The translations under genes and the position numbers were made by a program. From Ganoderma boninense (taxonomy: Eukaryota > Basidiomycota > Agaricomycetes > Polyporales > Polyporaceae), in the NCBI GenBank assembly GCA_002900995.3, contig CM035308.1, forward strand, positions 310,001 to 374,000: a stretch of DNA of 64,000 nucleotides. The letters run 5' to 3'. Positions within the stretch are counted from its first letter, which is position 1; the number at the start of each line of letters is the position of its first letter. The notes below the pieces were generated by a model that worked only from the letters and a program-made list of their open reading frames with translations, was not told the origin of the DNA and did no database searches. Below are positions 1 to 12,052 of this stretch, piece by piece.

Positions 1-3000
1 GCCTGGTAGGAAGCGGACCTTGCGCTTGCCAGAAGCGGAGGATTGCTGCTGCCGAGAGTCGCTGCCGCTAGTCTTGAGAATGCCAGAGTCAAGGCTAGAG
101 CCAGAATAGCCGCCGCGGTTGCCAGTAGAGCCAGCCAAGATGGGATGCGCGAGTTTTGAACTAGAGGCCGTCGCCCGAGCCAAGCCAGTGTGTCCGTTGT
201 CGTTGCCTGCAGAGAGAGAAGTCTTGCCGCTGTCGAGCTTGCTGGTGCTCTTGTACACCTTCCTGGGTCCACCGAAGTCCCGAGCCACCGGACGCAACGA
301 CGAGGACGAAGCACCACTGCCTTGAACGGCGTTGGCAGTGTTGCTCTTCCTGTCGGTGAGTGGGCGGCGAGACATCATGTGCCAGAAGCGCGAGGGCGGG
401 ATCAGGCTAGGGGGTGTATCGAAGGTGCTGAGGCGAGCCTTGTGGATAGCCTTCCCGACGCAGCGTGGGCGAGGCACTTCAGGGAGCTCGTGGGTCTTGG
501 TAGCTTGTTCCTCGTTCATAGATGTGTCTTCCTTGGTGGGTGATGTCTTCTCCTGGTTGCGTCCGTGGACTGGAAGCTCCGATGCAGGCACATCGCCATG
601 CTTCCTCGAAGGACCAGATGTGGGGCCAGGGTGGCGGAGCTCGCCCTCGGCCTCGTCGTCTAGCCGGCAACCGGAAGCCACCGTCAACGGTCTGAGGAGC
701 AGAGTAGGCCGTTGACTGGTCTGCGGTGAATGAACCTCCTATTCACACCTGTTAGCCCCGCGAGTCGCGAGTCTACACAAGAAAGACATGAGACTCACCT
801 CTTCAGACTGCACGTTGCTGATAATCCTCTTGTAAGGCGAGAGACCAGCGGCCGTGGCGTTCGACGCGAGGACCGGCGTCGAGACCGACACCTCCGTGTC
901 CCCCATCTTGACACGGGGAACTGCACCGGAAGACATGGCAACCGGTGCCTCAGGGCAGGAGACGACGTCGAGAGGCAACGAGGAAAGGGTCTCCTCCGTG
1001 GATCCGATGCTCAGCTTGACCAGAGAGTCAGCGAGGCTGCAGACCTCCGGGTCCACCGACGTGGCGATGGTCGCGTCGGAGTCCGACCGTCCGCAGAAAA
1101 GTCCTAGACATGTCGCACAAGACACGAGACGTGAGCGATCCAAACAGGACGGAGAGAGCGTAGAGTGGAGTCTGAACTCACCCTCGTCATCGCTGTCTCC
1201 GTCATCATCACTGTCCTCGCGAGAAGCCAGCGACTCGTCGGACGACGACAACGTCAGATCGGCGAGCGCGAAGGTGACGGGCATGACCCTGGCGACTCGA
1301 CGGCGGACAGCCCGAACAGCCGGCCGACCATGACCATACCACTCGTTGGGATTACGACGCATGGCGAGCAGCTCGCGCAGCAGCTCGGCGTCCTCGCTGC
1401 CGTCACGTCGCTGTCGCTCGAAGGGAAGATCGGGATTGGTTCTGGTTCTCTGGGCTCGGCCATGTCGATGTCCTTGACCTCGACGACACTGGCGCGCCTG
1501 CACGCCCGGCGCGGCCGAGGCAGCCTCACCCGAATGACCGCGGCGTCGTCCGCCGTCGTCCATGGATCCGCACCAGTCTGAGGATCTTCCGGCGCTATGG
1601 TGACCTTGAGGACGGGGACGGGGACAGCGGCGGGCGCAGGCACGGGCGAAGGCGAAACGGTCTGGGTCAGGGGTCACGACGGGGACGGGGAGGGGGAGGG
1701 GCCGGCTGACGGAACGGACTGGGTAGAGGCCGGAGCGGCCGGATGACGGAGCGGACGTGCGGCAGCCGCGTGTGCTGCACCTCGGAGGTCGGCGAGGCCA
1801 TCTCGACGTCCCGGATGAGTGCCTCGGCGTCGGACGAGCCCATCTCGGTATCCCGAGTGGGCATCTCAGTCTCGGACGAGCCCATCTCGACGTGCCGGGT
1901 GGGCACCTCGGCGTCAGAGGTGCCCATCTCGACGTCAAGGGTGGGAGACTGGAGAGAGGCCCGTCGGCGGGCTGTAGACGACGAGGGATGCGGGAGCTGC
2001 ATAGACGGGGAGCGTCTGCGTCTGTGTCTGGGGCTGGGGCTTGGGCTGCTCGAGAGGCGGCCACCACTCCATGTACTGGTGCTCAGCGAGATTGAACGTG
2101 ACTGCGGGTGCGGGCGTCGTTCCTGTGATGATCACGCAGTCGTCCTCGTCGTCCTTGTCATCCTCGTCATCATCTCCGAATAGGGACTTGTCGCCCTCGT
2201 CGTCGTCATCCCCGAAGAGGGACTCTGGAGTGGTGGGTGGCTGCGGCGAGCGGCGAAGAAGGAGCGTGCCAGCCCGTGGCGGTGTGCTGGTGAGAGGGAC
2301 CGTGCTGGAGGGTGCGACCGCGTTTTCGGCCTGTGGGCTCATGGGCACGTCCTGTACCACCTGGGAGGAGCCGCGGGGGCAAAGGCGGAGAAGGACGTGA
2401 ACATGGGGCCTGGTAGATGGAGAGGCTCGACGACTTGGCTCGGATGTTGTCCTCCCACATGTCGCCCATGTCCACATCCTGTTGAGAAGCGGCGAGCCAC
2501 TGGAGCAGAGTAGGGACAGGAGGCTGGAAGGAGGGTGCGACCGGCTGGGCGACCTGGCGTGGGGGAGTGGCGATGAGCATAGTCACGTCACAGTCTTCGG
2601 ACATGGACTCCAGGCTGTGCGACGGGACGTTGGTGGAACCGGGATGCCGCAAGGACTGGGCTGGATGGTGGTGCCCTCGCGCCCATCTGCTGACCATGGA
2701 AACCGACGTCGTCGACGCTCGGAAACTCGGAGTCGATGCACATCGGGGATGGCGGCGCCAGCAAGCTGAGGTCAGGCTGTTCGCTCTCAACGCGGACGGG
2801 AACATTCGAAGCTGTGGCCAGCAGCTGCGAACCTGGAAGGGGGGCGTCCGCGAAGAGCGATGGCTGGTGCGAGAGGATATGTGCATCAGGAGCGGTGGAG
2901 TGTCCGGCGTAGCTGAGCTCCCGGTCGAATGCGAGCGCCGACGTCGACTGCCAGTGGGCAATGCGCGCGATAGCCTATATATTTTGTCAGGCTACGCCAT

Positions 3001-3416
3001 CTGATAGCCAAATCATCGAACTCACCTCAGCAGTTTCTTCCTTAGTGCGAAGACACCGTCTGATAGCGGACCATGTCGGATGTGACTCGCTGCCGAGTCC
3101 GACTGGCGCCTGGCCTCACCTCGTCCGCATCGACAACTTGAAGGTCGTCGTCCTCGTAGGCGTCAGAGGGTGGGGCTGGCTGGCGTTCCTGGTGGTCAAA
3201 TGCTGCGGCATGCGTATGGGACATGACCTCCCCTAAGTGGCGGCGACGACGGAATTTGCGATCCACGAAGACCCAGTAGGTGTACTCTGACCTCGAAGGG
3301 AAGACATAACCCTTTCCGAGATGGACTGCGAGTGAAGGTGAGGCAATGTACGGCCCTTTGAGACCTTGAGGGTAGTGCTCGAGACGGTAGGGTGGAAGGT
3401 AGTAAGGCAGCAACAT
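1..3416 (-). CDS. Hypothetical low-complexity acidic protein, 3' end outside window
   Basis: The product is not recognised. The start is the ATG at 3416 (MLLPYYLPPYRLEHY); an alternative is any downstream Met. Reading leftwards I see an intron with GTGAGT and ATATAG ends near 3025-2975, a long Ser/Pro/acidic region, an intron near 1185-1100, one at 798-721, and then about 240 open codons from 720 to the window edge. The last exon ends in KRKVRFLPG at the edge and continues outside. Features seen: a 14-residue tandem repeat, acidic runs (SDDDGDSDDEG; GDDDEDDKDDEDD) followed by VIIT, and a positively charged Tyr-rich N-terminus (RKFRRRR). The reading frame switches between exon pieces around 2480-2200, 1940-1650 and 1400 without clear splice sites, so either small indels or unrecognised introns are present. 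It is divergent from SMC6, about 0.8 kb away. That it is a real gene is inferred from codon-like open frames and good splice sites; exon limits are approximate. Confidence 0.5.
1795..1941 (-). repeat. 42-bp coding tandem repeat, about 3.5 units
   Basis: On the minus strand this stretch encodes a 14-residue unit with the core (T/I)R(D/H)xEMGSSxxE, repeated about three and a half times (VEMGTSDAEVPTRH, VEMGSSETEMPTRD, TEMGSSDAEALIRD). Unit boundaries were read by eye. The repeat lies inside the hypothetical acidic protein and keeps its frame. Confidence 0.75.
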
Positions 3417-4225
3417 GGTGCGGAGGGTGGATGTGCGAGTGCGAGTGCGAGTGCGAGTGAGGTACGAGCGGATGAGTTCACGAGGAACAACGCCCCTCGC
3501 GTTCCAGGTATTTATGTTCAGAACCCAGAGGCTGACTTGGAGACATATTGGACTCCACATTTGTCTTCCGCGTCAGCCTCGGGGTGGCTAACTGACTGTT
3601 GGCCTTCTATGTCAACCTCATGGTAAGCCGCCGCTGACACTGTTTCCGATCGTCAGCCCGGACTTGCATATCGTGCTAGGGAATAGAAGAGGTGTTCACA
3701 ACTTACGAGTTCAGCGGTGCAACTGCAGATTCGGAGAGAGCGGCGACCGGTTACTGGCTGGGGGCGACTCCCGTGAAGATGACTTGCCAGATGATTTGTT
3801 AGTACATAAGTAGCATGAGTGTTGTCGATACCACGAGAGCGACTCGGAGCAACGATCGGCCAGCAGAACTGGGGGACCGACCAGTGGCACTAGGTCAGCG
3901 CCTCGGCTTCCAGTGGAGGTTTGTCCCATGCCCGGGCACTGTAGTGCTACTGCTTCATGCGCAAAGAACAGATATCGCCTCCATACGGACGCGAACGGCT
4001 GACCCATCCATACCCATACTTCGTCGACTCTGTGCTTCGGAGATGCTGGTTTGGAGTGAAGGCGAGGTGCAGCTGGCGAGATGCTTGACCTTGTGGGGCT
4101 CACGTGCCCGCGATTGTTTGTTGGTGCTTGTGAGCGTCAACGCGACGCGTCGCGAACGCGCTTCCTTCCTCGCTTGACTCCGTACAACCTGACGCGCCGA
4201 GCCACCCACACACAACCCCCTCACC
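3417..4225. promoter_or_regulatory. Divergent promoter region of the hypothetical gene and SMC6
   Basis: About 0.8 kb separate two start codons pointing away from each other. No further gene is supported here. The SMC6 ATG follows a CACACAACCCCCTCACC leader typical of fungal 5' UTRs. No TATA box is convincing. Confidence 0.5.
3433..3460. repeat. GTGCGA hexanucleotide microsatellite
   Basis: About 4.5 perfect copies of GTGCGA lie just upstream of the start codon at 3416, in the presumed 5' leader or promoter of the minus-strand gene. Length may vary between strains. Confidence 0.85.
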
Positions 4226-7200
4226 ATGGCCAAGCGCAGAGCCGTAGCCGAATCCGATGACGAGGGCGGGTTCGAGCACCACTCAAAGCGCTCCAGGACC
4301 ACCGAATCCGACGAGGAAGAGGAACAGCCCAAGGCGCCGCGCCGCAGCAACAAGGGAAAAGGCAAGGAGCGCGCTCGGACCGTTGGCAGCGACATGGAGG
4401 ACGACGATGACGGGGACGACATGGGCGACGTTGCACCCGACGAAGACGAAGAAAAGAAGTTCGAGGAGGAGCACGAGGAACGCATCCGGGAGCGGCTCAT
4501 GAACAAGTCGAAGACACAGGGGGTGAGCAACTCCTTCATCTTTACTTTGTGTTTCGCCGCAGGATCTTTTTGTGTGATGCTGACTCTATGTGTGCATGTA
4601 GGGCATTGCGGAGATGGGTATCATCGAGAGCTTGGAGATGACCCAGTTCATGTGCCACAAATACTTGACGTTCTCTTTGGGACCGCAGATCAACTTCATT
4701 ATCGGTACGTCGACTCAGCATGTAGATGTATGCTCCGAGTCTGATCCTTGGTTCATCCCAGGACACAATGGAAGTGCGTATGCCGTCGTAAACAACGTAC
4801 CATTGCTTATCTCCATGATTAGGTGGTAAGAGTGCTGTTTTGTCGGCTCTCACTGTCGCCCTTGGAGGCAAGGCTACTTCGACCGGCCGTGGTAATGGCC
4901 TGAAGTCTTTCATTCGCGAGGGACAAAGGTAGGTGCTCTCATTTTCTGGACATCGAGTCCTGCAATAACCAGTACAACAGTGTTGCCGAAGTATCTGTGC
5001 AGCTCAAGAACCAGGGCGAGGAGGCATACAAGCCCAAGGATTATGGCAAGAGCATCATCATCCAGCGTCGCTTTACCAAGGACGGAGCATCATCGTACAA
5101 GATCAGGTCTAGGGACGGGAAGCTTGTCTCGACTAAACGCGAGGAGCTGCAGGCAATTTGCGACCATATGAACATCCAAGTCGATAACCCGATGAATATC
5201 CTCACACAAGGTACGTCTCTGTCGGGAAGACAACCAGCGTGAGCGTACTCAACTTTCTGCTCTCAGACTCTGCTAGACAGTTCCTATCTGCGTCGTCGCC
5301 GGCAGACAAGTACAAGGTATTTGGCTTCCGCAAACGTGACCTCCACTTCGCTCTCAGACATGTCTAGTTCTTTTTGAAAGGAACACAGCTCAGTCAGCTC
5401 AGCGAAGAGTATCAGACCTGCATGGAGAACATCAGCCAGACTGCGAAGGTCCTGACGCGCAAGGCTGAGGTCATCCCGACCTTCAGGAAGCTTACGAGGA
5501 GGCCCAAGCTCGTTTCGAAGAGGCGGAGAAGGCGCGCGAGCAGCGCCATAAGGCCGACGAGCTCAAGAAGGAGCTCGCCTGGGCGCACGTGGCTACCAAG
5601 GAAGCGGTAAGTAAAGGACACTGATGGAATGGGAGTTTTTGTGATCAACTCGCACCGCAGGAGTTGACTGGCAAATTGACTGAGGTTGCAAACATTGAGC
5701 ACAGAGTCGGGAAGGCCGGAAGAGAGCGTCAAGCAGGCGGAGGTTCGTAACCATCAAAGCTTCTCTCATATTTCTCTGACAGCGGCATGCAGGACAAGCG
5801 AGTCATGATCGAAAATCAGGTAGCAGCACTTGAGGAGGAATTCGAGGCCCTCGGCAACGTCAACGCCCTTACCACTCGTAAAGAAGAGCTGAGCACGAAG
5901 AGCAGAGCCAACAAGACGAAGGCTTGCCTCCCTCCGCGTACGTTTCGTGCTGCGGTGTAAAGTGGTCCATAGTGTATTAATTTTGATGCGTCATCAGAGC
6001 GATGAGAAGCAGATCAACGACTCCCTAGCAGGGGTCAACGCCACCATCGCAGGACTCGAGAAGCAGATCGCCGATGAGCATGCCCGCGCTGAGACGCGCT
6101 CACGCGGCAAGCGCGACAAAACCACTGCGCAGCTCCAAGAAGCCAACGCCGAGCTTACGGACAAAGAGGCGAAACAGAAGCACGCCACCAGCGAGAAGGT
6201 GCGCCTCTTCGGGGAGGCCGAGGCGGCGGAGAAGGAGCTCCGGCGGCTCCAGGAGGACCGCGCCCAGATGCGCCAGCGCATCGTCGAGTGCGATGAGCAG
6301 ATCCGGCGGTGCGACGAGATGCAGAACAGCAAGGTCGCGCAGTTCGGGAGCAACATGGACGCCGCCCGCAGCACATCCGCACGGCGCGCTGGCACGGGCA
6401 GCCCCCCGTCGGGCCGTTCGGGCTGTACGTGAAGGTGAAGGACTCGGAGAAGTGGGGGCAGGTCCTGCGGATCGTGATTGGGGGCCTGATGAGCAGTTTT
6501 GCGCTCACCGACCCGCGCGACCGCCCCACGCTGGCTGCGATCTTACATAACACCGGCAAGTGAGTATTGAGTGTTCTATTGAGGTTTTCCGGGAGGTATC
6601 GACTGACTGCTTTCTCTTTTTTGTAGCCGCCATTGCCAGATCATCATCTCCGAGGTCGATCTGTTCGATTACAGCGAGGGTGAGCCGCCGGAGCGGTATC
6701 TGACCGTCCTTCGTGCCCTGGAGGTTTGTGTTACCGTTATCGAACCATTGTCCCCGTCTCATCATGCGATGTATGGCAGGTTTCCGACCCCTACGTCCTT
6801 CGCCAGCTGATCAACACAGCCCTCATATCGAGAACCAGTTGCTTGCGCCGACTCGTCGTGAGGCAGACCAGCTGCTCTTGAGCCTGAAGGGTGGTGGTGT
6901 AGCTTTGGCCGCGGATCTATACCGGGTCGTTCGTTTCCCGTGAGTCCTGCCTGCACATTCGTCCACAAACCCCGTTTTCCTCATCGCGTCTCCCAACGCA
7001 GTGAGGGTGGTGGACAGTCCACCGTTATCAACAATCTCAGGACCAACGATCCCCGTCAGCACCTCTTCCGGAACAGCAATGCTGGTGCCGAGAGACAGTA
7101 TGTGTGACTGGTTCCGAATGGCTGGCACGTTGAGCTCATCCTTGCCTGCAGGCGTTGGCTCGCATCTCGGAGTGAGTATAGCAACAGACTGGCTGACATA

Positions 7201-8818
7201 GATCGCCGGATCCCGGAGTCTACTTCGACCGCGCAGCGGGCCCGGGGAGAGGCGAAGAATTTCGACGTACGTGTAGTTAGCCATGTCCTCTTCTCCACAC
7301 CTTGACTTCTCATTCTCCTTCTAGATGCAGGAGCAGCAGTATACGAGGCGCATGCGGGAGCTCAGGAACAGGATCAGCGACCTGCAGAAGGAGCTCAATG
7401 AGGACTTGCCCGTGAACATCCAGGCCCTTCAGGACGCCCTGCAGGTATGTCGTACTCCGTGACAACAATCCTCAGTGATTTCGCTCACCCCCTGCTTAGG
7501 AGCAACAAACGGAGAAAGATTCGATCTTGGCGCAGTTCGAGCACATCGCTAGGGAGAGGGAGAAGGTGAACGCGGAACAACGCCCGATTGTTTCCGGTTT
7601 GGATGAGCTCCGCATCCAAATGGGCGAGTTCGACGCCAAGCAGACCAGAATCACGGTGCGTGACGTTTGCTACGCCGAACAGCATAAGCGCAGCTCCTAA
7701 ACTTGTGAACAGGACAAGCTCTCCGGTGCCGTTGCGGAGCGCATGGCGCAAGTTAAGGCAGTCGAACACTACCAGAGCAAGGCCGAGGCTGAGCGTCAGA
7801 AGCTGGTGACGGTGCAGCAGACAGCCGAGGACGTGCAGAAGGAGTTCGAGGTAACTGGAACCGCTCATTCGTGCCCCAAATTCCCGCTGACCACCTCACG
7901 CAGGACTGGACCGCGAAGGCGTCTGAGTACTGCGAGAGGTTCCCGAACCCGCGCAAGGCCGACGTCGTGCAGCGGAACCTGGAGGCCGTGCAGGCGGCGC
8001 TGAAGGAGCGCGAGAAGCGGCAGGGCGCGTCGATCGAGGAGATCGCGGAGGAGCTGCAGCGGAAGAAGGCGATGCTGGACACGGCGAAGCGGGAGCTCCG
8101 GTCGCTGATGTCGCTGAACCGGGCGCTGAAGAAGTCGGTCAAGTCGCGCCTTGCGCGGTGGCACGAGTTCCGTCGCCACATCGCCCTGCGGTGCAAGGTG
8201 TACTTCGGGTACCACCTGTCGAACCGCGGGTACTTTGGCAAGGTCCTGTTCGACCATGTGAATGGGAGGCTCGATCTGAAGGTGGGTGTTTTTTTCGAGA
8301 GTCCTAGGTCTTATGGGTCGTGGAGGGGTCTCTGACGGTGGCGGCGTTGCAGGTCAATACCGACGATCAGAACTTGACCCAGAACAACAACCGGGAGAAG
8401 GACCCGCGGTCGCTGAGCGGTGGCGAGAAGTCCTTCTCGACAATCTGTCTTTTGCTTTCGCTCTGGGAGTCCATCGGTTGTCCCATCCGCTGTCTGGGTA
8501 CGCCACTCACCTCACCTACCGTTGGTGTATCCATATTTGCTCATAAGCGCTGTCCCTAGACGAGTTCGACGTGTTCATGGATGCGGTGAACCGCCGTATC
8601 AGTATGAGGATGATGGTGAGCTCTCGCAGAGCATTGGCTATGCAATGGTCGATCTTAAATGAGGCTTCGAACAGATCGACACCGCAAACGCGTCGAATCG
8701 CAAGCAGTACATCCTCATCACTCCTCAGGATATGAACAACATCCACGTCGGAAACACCGTCCGCGTCCACCGGATGACAGATCCTGAGCGCGGTCAGGGC
8801 GTTTTGGCCTTCTCTTAG
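4226..8818 (+). CDS. SMC6: SMC6, structural maintenance of chromosomes protein 6
   Basis: This is the large ATPase subunit of the nuclear SMC5/6 complex, which acts in DNA repair and recombination. Seen: an acidic, Lys-rich N-terminus (about residues 1-95); the N-terminal ATPase half with Walker [15 protein letters not shown], which is split by introns; a long coiled coil on each side of a hinge (about 6430-7000); and the C-terminal half with signature LSGGEKSFS and Walker [16 protein letters not shown], ending ...RGQGVLAFS before TAG. There are many short introns; the first is 4523-4601. Spliced length is near the family's usual 1,100 residues. At least five one-base frame breaks appear when conserved frames are followed: near 5477, 5719, 5919, 6368 and 6823, all in short homopolymers or runs. 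They look more like uncorrected long-read indels than decay, because splice sites and catalytic motifs are intact. A convergent LGW-family gene follows after about 155 bp. Confidence 0.93.
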
Positions 8819-8974
8819 GTCGCATTATATTGCAGAAGTTAAGACAGGGCGGTCTTATTCTTGTATTCGATTGTGCCAGTGTGCAATATCGTAGTAGTCT
8901 CGACTTAGTGCGTATACCATTCGAATCAGTAATTGCATATCTGCCTCCTCACTCTTGCTGCACGACAATCGTGA

Positions 8975-9755
8975 TTACTCATCCTCCTCCTTCTGTCCCT
9001 GATCACGGACCCATTTCCCAGTGTTGAGATCCACGAGGTGACACTTGGTGCCCTCGATCTGCAATGCCCGTTAGTCTTCGAACTTGGCCGGCAGAAATAT
9101 ACGTAGATACGTACCAGCGGACAACACGGCTTCGATCTCCATAGCTCACCGTAAACCTCATTGACCTTGTAGAATATTTCGGTACTCAGGTACCACCGAG
9201 GTTCCATCCCTACGACTTTCTTGAACCACTCGAACTGCGCCCTGTTTGGACGCCGCTCGTACGCCCTCGGGACGCTGCAACAGATAGCAAGCACGAGCGG
9301 CCCTGCAGCGTTACCCGGCGTACTCGCGCCCGTGCTAGGAACGAACTCGCGGGTGGACCAGATGTGGAAGTACTGCGACGTTTGACGCATGCAGCGCAGC
9401 GCTCGCGCGTACATCTCGTCGTACGCTGGTTCTCCTAAACGGAGGGCTGGATAATCTGCGACTTCCATTATCTGCTTGCAAACGTCCGCTTCATGCCATC
9501 CGAGAATGTAGCATAGCGTATCATCCGGTTTGCCGTCTGCTAGTACTGGCGGGGGAGGAAGGGGCGGGTATTCCAGTGCAGGAGAGCGAGCATCTGCTGA
9601 CGCGTAGTCGGGACCGTTGCGCAACTCCTCGAGCTGGATAAGAGTTTCAGACAATTGCACCTGCGTTGAACCGGGTCAGCCAAGTCACTGACTGTACAAT
9701 CGCTGAGACATGACGCCAACATCTCGACAGATACGTTCTCAGAGTCGGAAGACAT
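8975..9755 (-). CDS. Uncharacterised LGW-family protein, copy 1
   Basis: I do not recognise the family, but it occurs several times in this window, which supports it as a real gene. The start is ATG 9755 (MSSDSENVSVEML). A short in-frame gap at 9692-9661 is probably an intron. The main exon runs to about 9115, then an intron, then a last exon ending in LVDLNTGKWVRDQGQKEEDE and TAA at 8975-8977. Shared family features: a Pro-rich stretch ALEYPPLP, a CYILGW motif, an FHIWSTRE segment, AQFEWFKKVVGMEPRWY, a PCCPL motif at the intron, and a C-terminal HLVDLxTGKWV box. Length is about 255 residues. There is no signal peptide or membrane segment. It is convergent with SMC6. The function is unknown; the conserved C, H and W residues could suggest a binding fold, but that is speculation. 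Confidence 0.75.
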
Positions 9756-10578
9756 CTGGTCAAGACGGAGGCGCGTCGTGGTATAGAAGGTGGTGGGTGC
9801 GTTGGGTCTGTCGGAGGTGCTTATGTATAATACCCATTTTACGTACAGGTACTCGTCAGCCGATGTCCTTCCCCACGGTCAAGAATTCACGCCCTGGCGA
9901 AGTTTCATTGGAAGAATACGAACAGGCATTGGAATATGGGCTCAGGGGCGGTCACTGGCAAGGCGGCAGCCGCAACAACTCCTGCATCACGGACAAACCT
10001 GCCAGTCCATGATACCTCATCCTTTAAGCTACAAGTTTCACTCCTGGTCACTGACCCATTTCCCAATATTGAGATCCACGAGGTGACACTTCTTACCAGG
10101 CTTGATCTACACATTAATACTCGTTGGTCTTCGAACCGGATCGGCAGACTTGGAAAGCTACGCACCAGTGGGCAACATGGGTTCCGAGGTCCCCATATGC
10201 CGCAACTCTCCTCGACCTTGTAGAAGTCTTCCGTACACAAATACCAGCGACTCGTCGGGACCTCCTCGAGGTCAACACACTAGACGCTGATCTGGCCCAT
10301 TCAAACTCCGCTGTGGCTGCATTCTCGTCCACCGGTTTAGGAAAGTGAAGCGCTCGCGAAAACGACGTGTGTTTTCTGCGGTACAGTATATCAACCTTCA
10401 GTCAAAGGTGGGGATCAGATTTTTAACTTCAGTAGCATACTAATAGTACAAGTGCATACATTATTTCACACTTCTCGAAACACTTCCCCTGAGCTGTAGG
10501 CTGCAATTCATCCTCCTCCTGAGTTGGCACTGCATCACGGCTTGCCGCACCGGCAATCATACGGCCTGAGCCACCGGA
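9756..10578. other. Intergenic stretch holding only the LGW remnant
   Basis: Apart from the remnant at 10038-10344, nothing coding is supported. The part at 10345-10578 is AT-richer and fits the 3' flank of the minus-strand F-box-like gene. Confidence 0.5.
10038..10344 (-). pseudogene. Truncated remnant of an LGW-family gene
   Basis: Only the 3' part of the family remains: a broken AEFEW stretch, then SRWYLCTEDFYKVEES and NPCCPL, an intron-like gap, and HLVDLNIGKWVSDQE before TGA. The 5' half is missing and the frame breaks near 10280. It lies 0.3 kb from the intact copy 1, which suggests a tandem duplication followed by decay. Confidence 0.65.
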
Positions 10579-12052
10579 TTACGTGCGTCTCCGCTCTGCT
10601 TTGCGAGTACACCGCTTGGGCCCCACAACTGAGATCTGAAGCTTCTTGAGCGATACGGCGCTCGCGAAGAGTGTGTCCGCGTAAGCCTCCACGTCCATGT
10701 CCTGAAGATAGACCTCGAACGGCATCGTTGACAGTCCTTCACCGCGGGAATAACGACGTAACACGGTAGCTGAGGACCAGTTCAGGCTCAGTTTGACCAC
10801 GGAGGCAGAGGACGCCCGAGCGATGTCGACGAGTGAGTCCTATGGTAGCACCAGCATCGAGGAGGTGTGAGCACAGTGATATGAAGATGAAGAGGACGTC
10901 GAGAACACGCCGAAAGTCACAACGCACCAGAACATCTCCGACGAGCAACGTGCTGTCCTTGTGGGGGTTGAAGGTGACCCGGAGATCGAGCACCCGCAGA
11001 TCCTCTGGCACTCTGAGGGCGGAGCGGAAGCCATTGTCCAGCAGGCAGGACGCCTCCGGCAGCTTGAGGACAAGGTGCGACGGGTGGACGTCGCGCAGGA
11101 CGTCTTCGAGCTTCTCGAAGTCCAGTTCGTTGTCATCGAAGTCGACCTCGATGGAGGGTATGCGGCACGTCAGCCCAAAGGTCCACAGGATGAGCACCGA
11201 GCCCCAGTAGGAGCGCAGGGAGCGCCATGTGCCGAACTCGAGTTAGGACAGCATGCTCATCTCCCGGCGGTCCGTCCAAGCCTCGGGGTCGTCCCCGTAC
11301 CCGCTGCACTCGAACGCGGAGAGCGAGCGGAGGTTCGGGAAGGCGCGGATGTAGTCTTCGATGTCCGGCAGGTCCATGTACGACAGGGAAAGGCTCGTGA
11401 CGTTGGCGTAGCATGGACCGTCAGGGGAGGAGACGGCGAAGCTTGTGTCCAAGGACTCAAGCGTGGATTGGGAGCCTTGAAGGAGGAGGATGGGATCCCT
11501 GTCGCGCCTCGGGATCTCTTCGTCTTCCCGCTCTCCGTCACCGAAGGTGATGTTCGCAGTGACGAGCTTCGATCGAAGGTTGCGAAGAAGCACCGCGCAG
11601 TGCTCTCCGCCGAAGGAGAGCTCGAGAGCCTCAAGCGTTGTGAGCTTCGCGACAGCCGTGCCGAGGGGAGGGTACGAGACAAGCAGAGCCTCGGCGGTGT
11701 GAATGTCGAGGGAGGTGAAGTTGAGTGCGGCCGGGGCAAATTTCTCGAAGAATTCTGTGAGGAGTCTGGCCATATCTTGCGATGGGGTGTCAAAGTGGAG
11801 GGAGAGGCTTTCGACGAAGGATAGGCGGCGGATGGTGTCGTCTAGATGGCCTCTTGCCATCATGAAGTACATGAAGGACACGAGATCGGTCTCGGATCCG
11901 AGGGAAACTCCATCCTTGAGGAGGTACTTTGCGCCTTCGCTATTCATGGTGCGGCAAGTCTTCATAATGTCAGAAACAATGTTACGAGTGGCGTGTGACA
12001 TGATGGTGTGCATGACGTCCACGTTCAACGCCACGGAAGACTCGGCATTCAT
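10579..12052 (-). CDS. F-box/LRR-like protein A, interrupted by an in-frame TAA
   Basis: This belongs to the fungal F-box-like/LRR type, proteins that usually recruit substrates to SCF ubiquitin ligases. The start is ATG 12052: MNAESSVALNVDVMHTIM, followed by a helical segment with KTCRTMNSEGAKYLL that fits an F-box-like N-terminus (residues about 8-45). After that come leucine-rich units such as LTTLEALELSF and NVTSLSLSYMDLPDIEDYI. An in-frame TAA lies at 11243-11245, after REMSMLS. Beyond it the same frame continues with LEFGTWRSLRSYWG, a block conserved in the paralogue at 60679, so CAA to TAA (Gln to stop) is likely. A GTGCGT...CCATAG intron lies near 10930-10835, and the last exon ends ...CTRKAERRRT. 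Either the product is cut to about 270 residues or the base is wrong. Confidence 0.72.
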
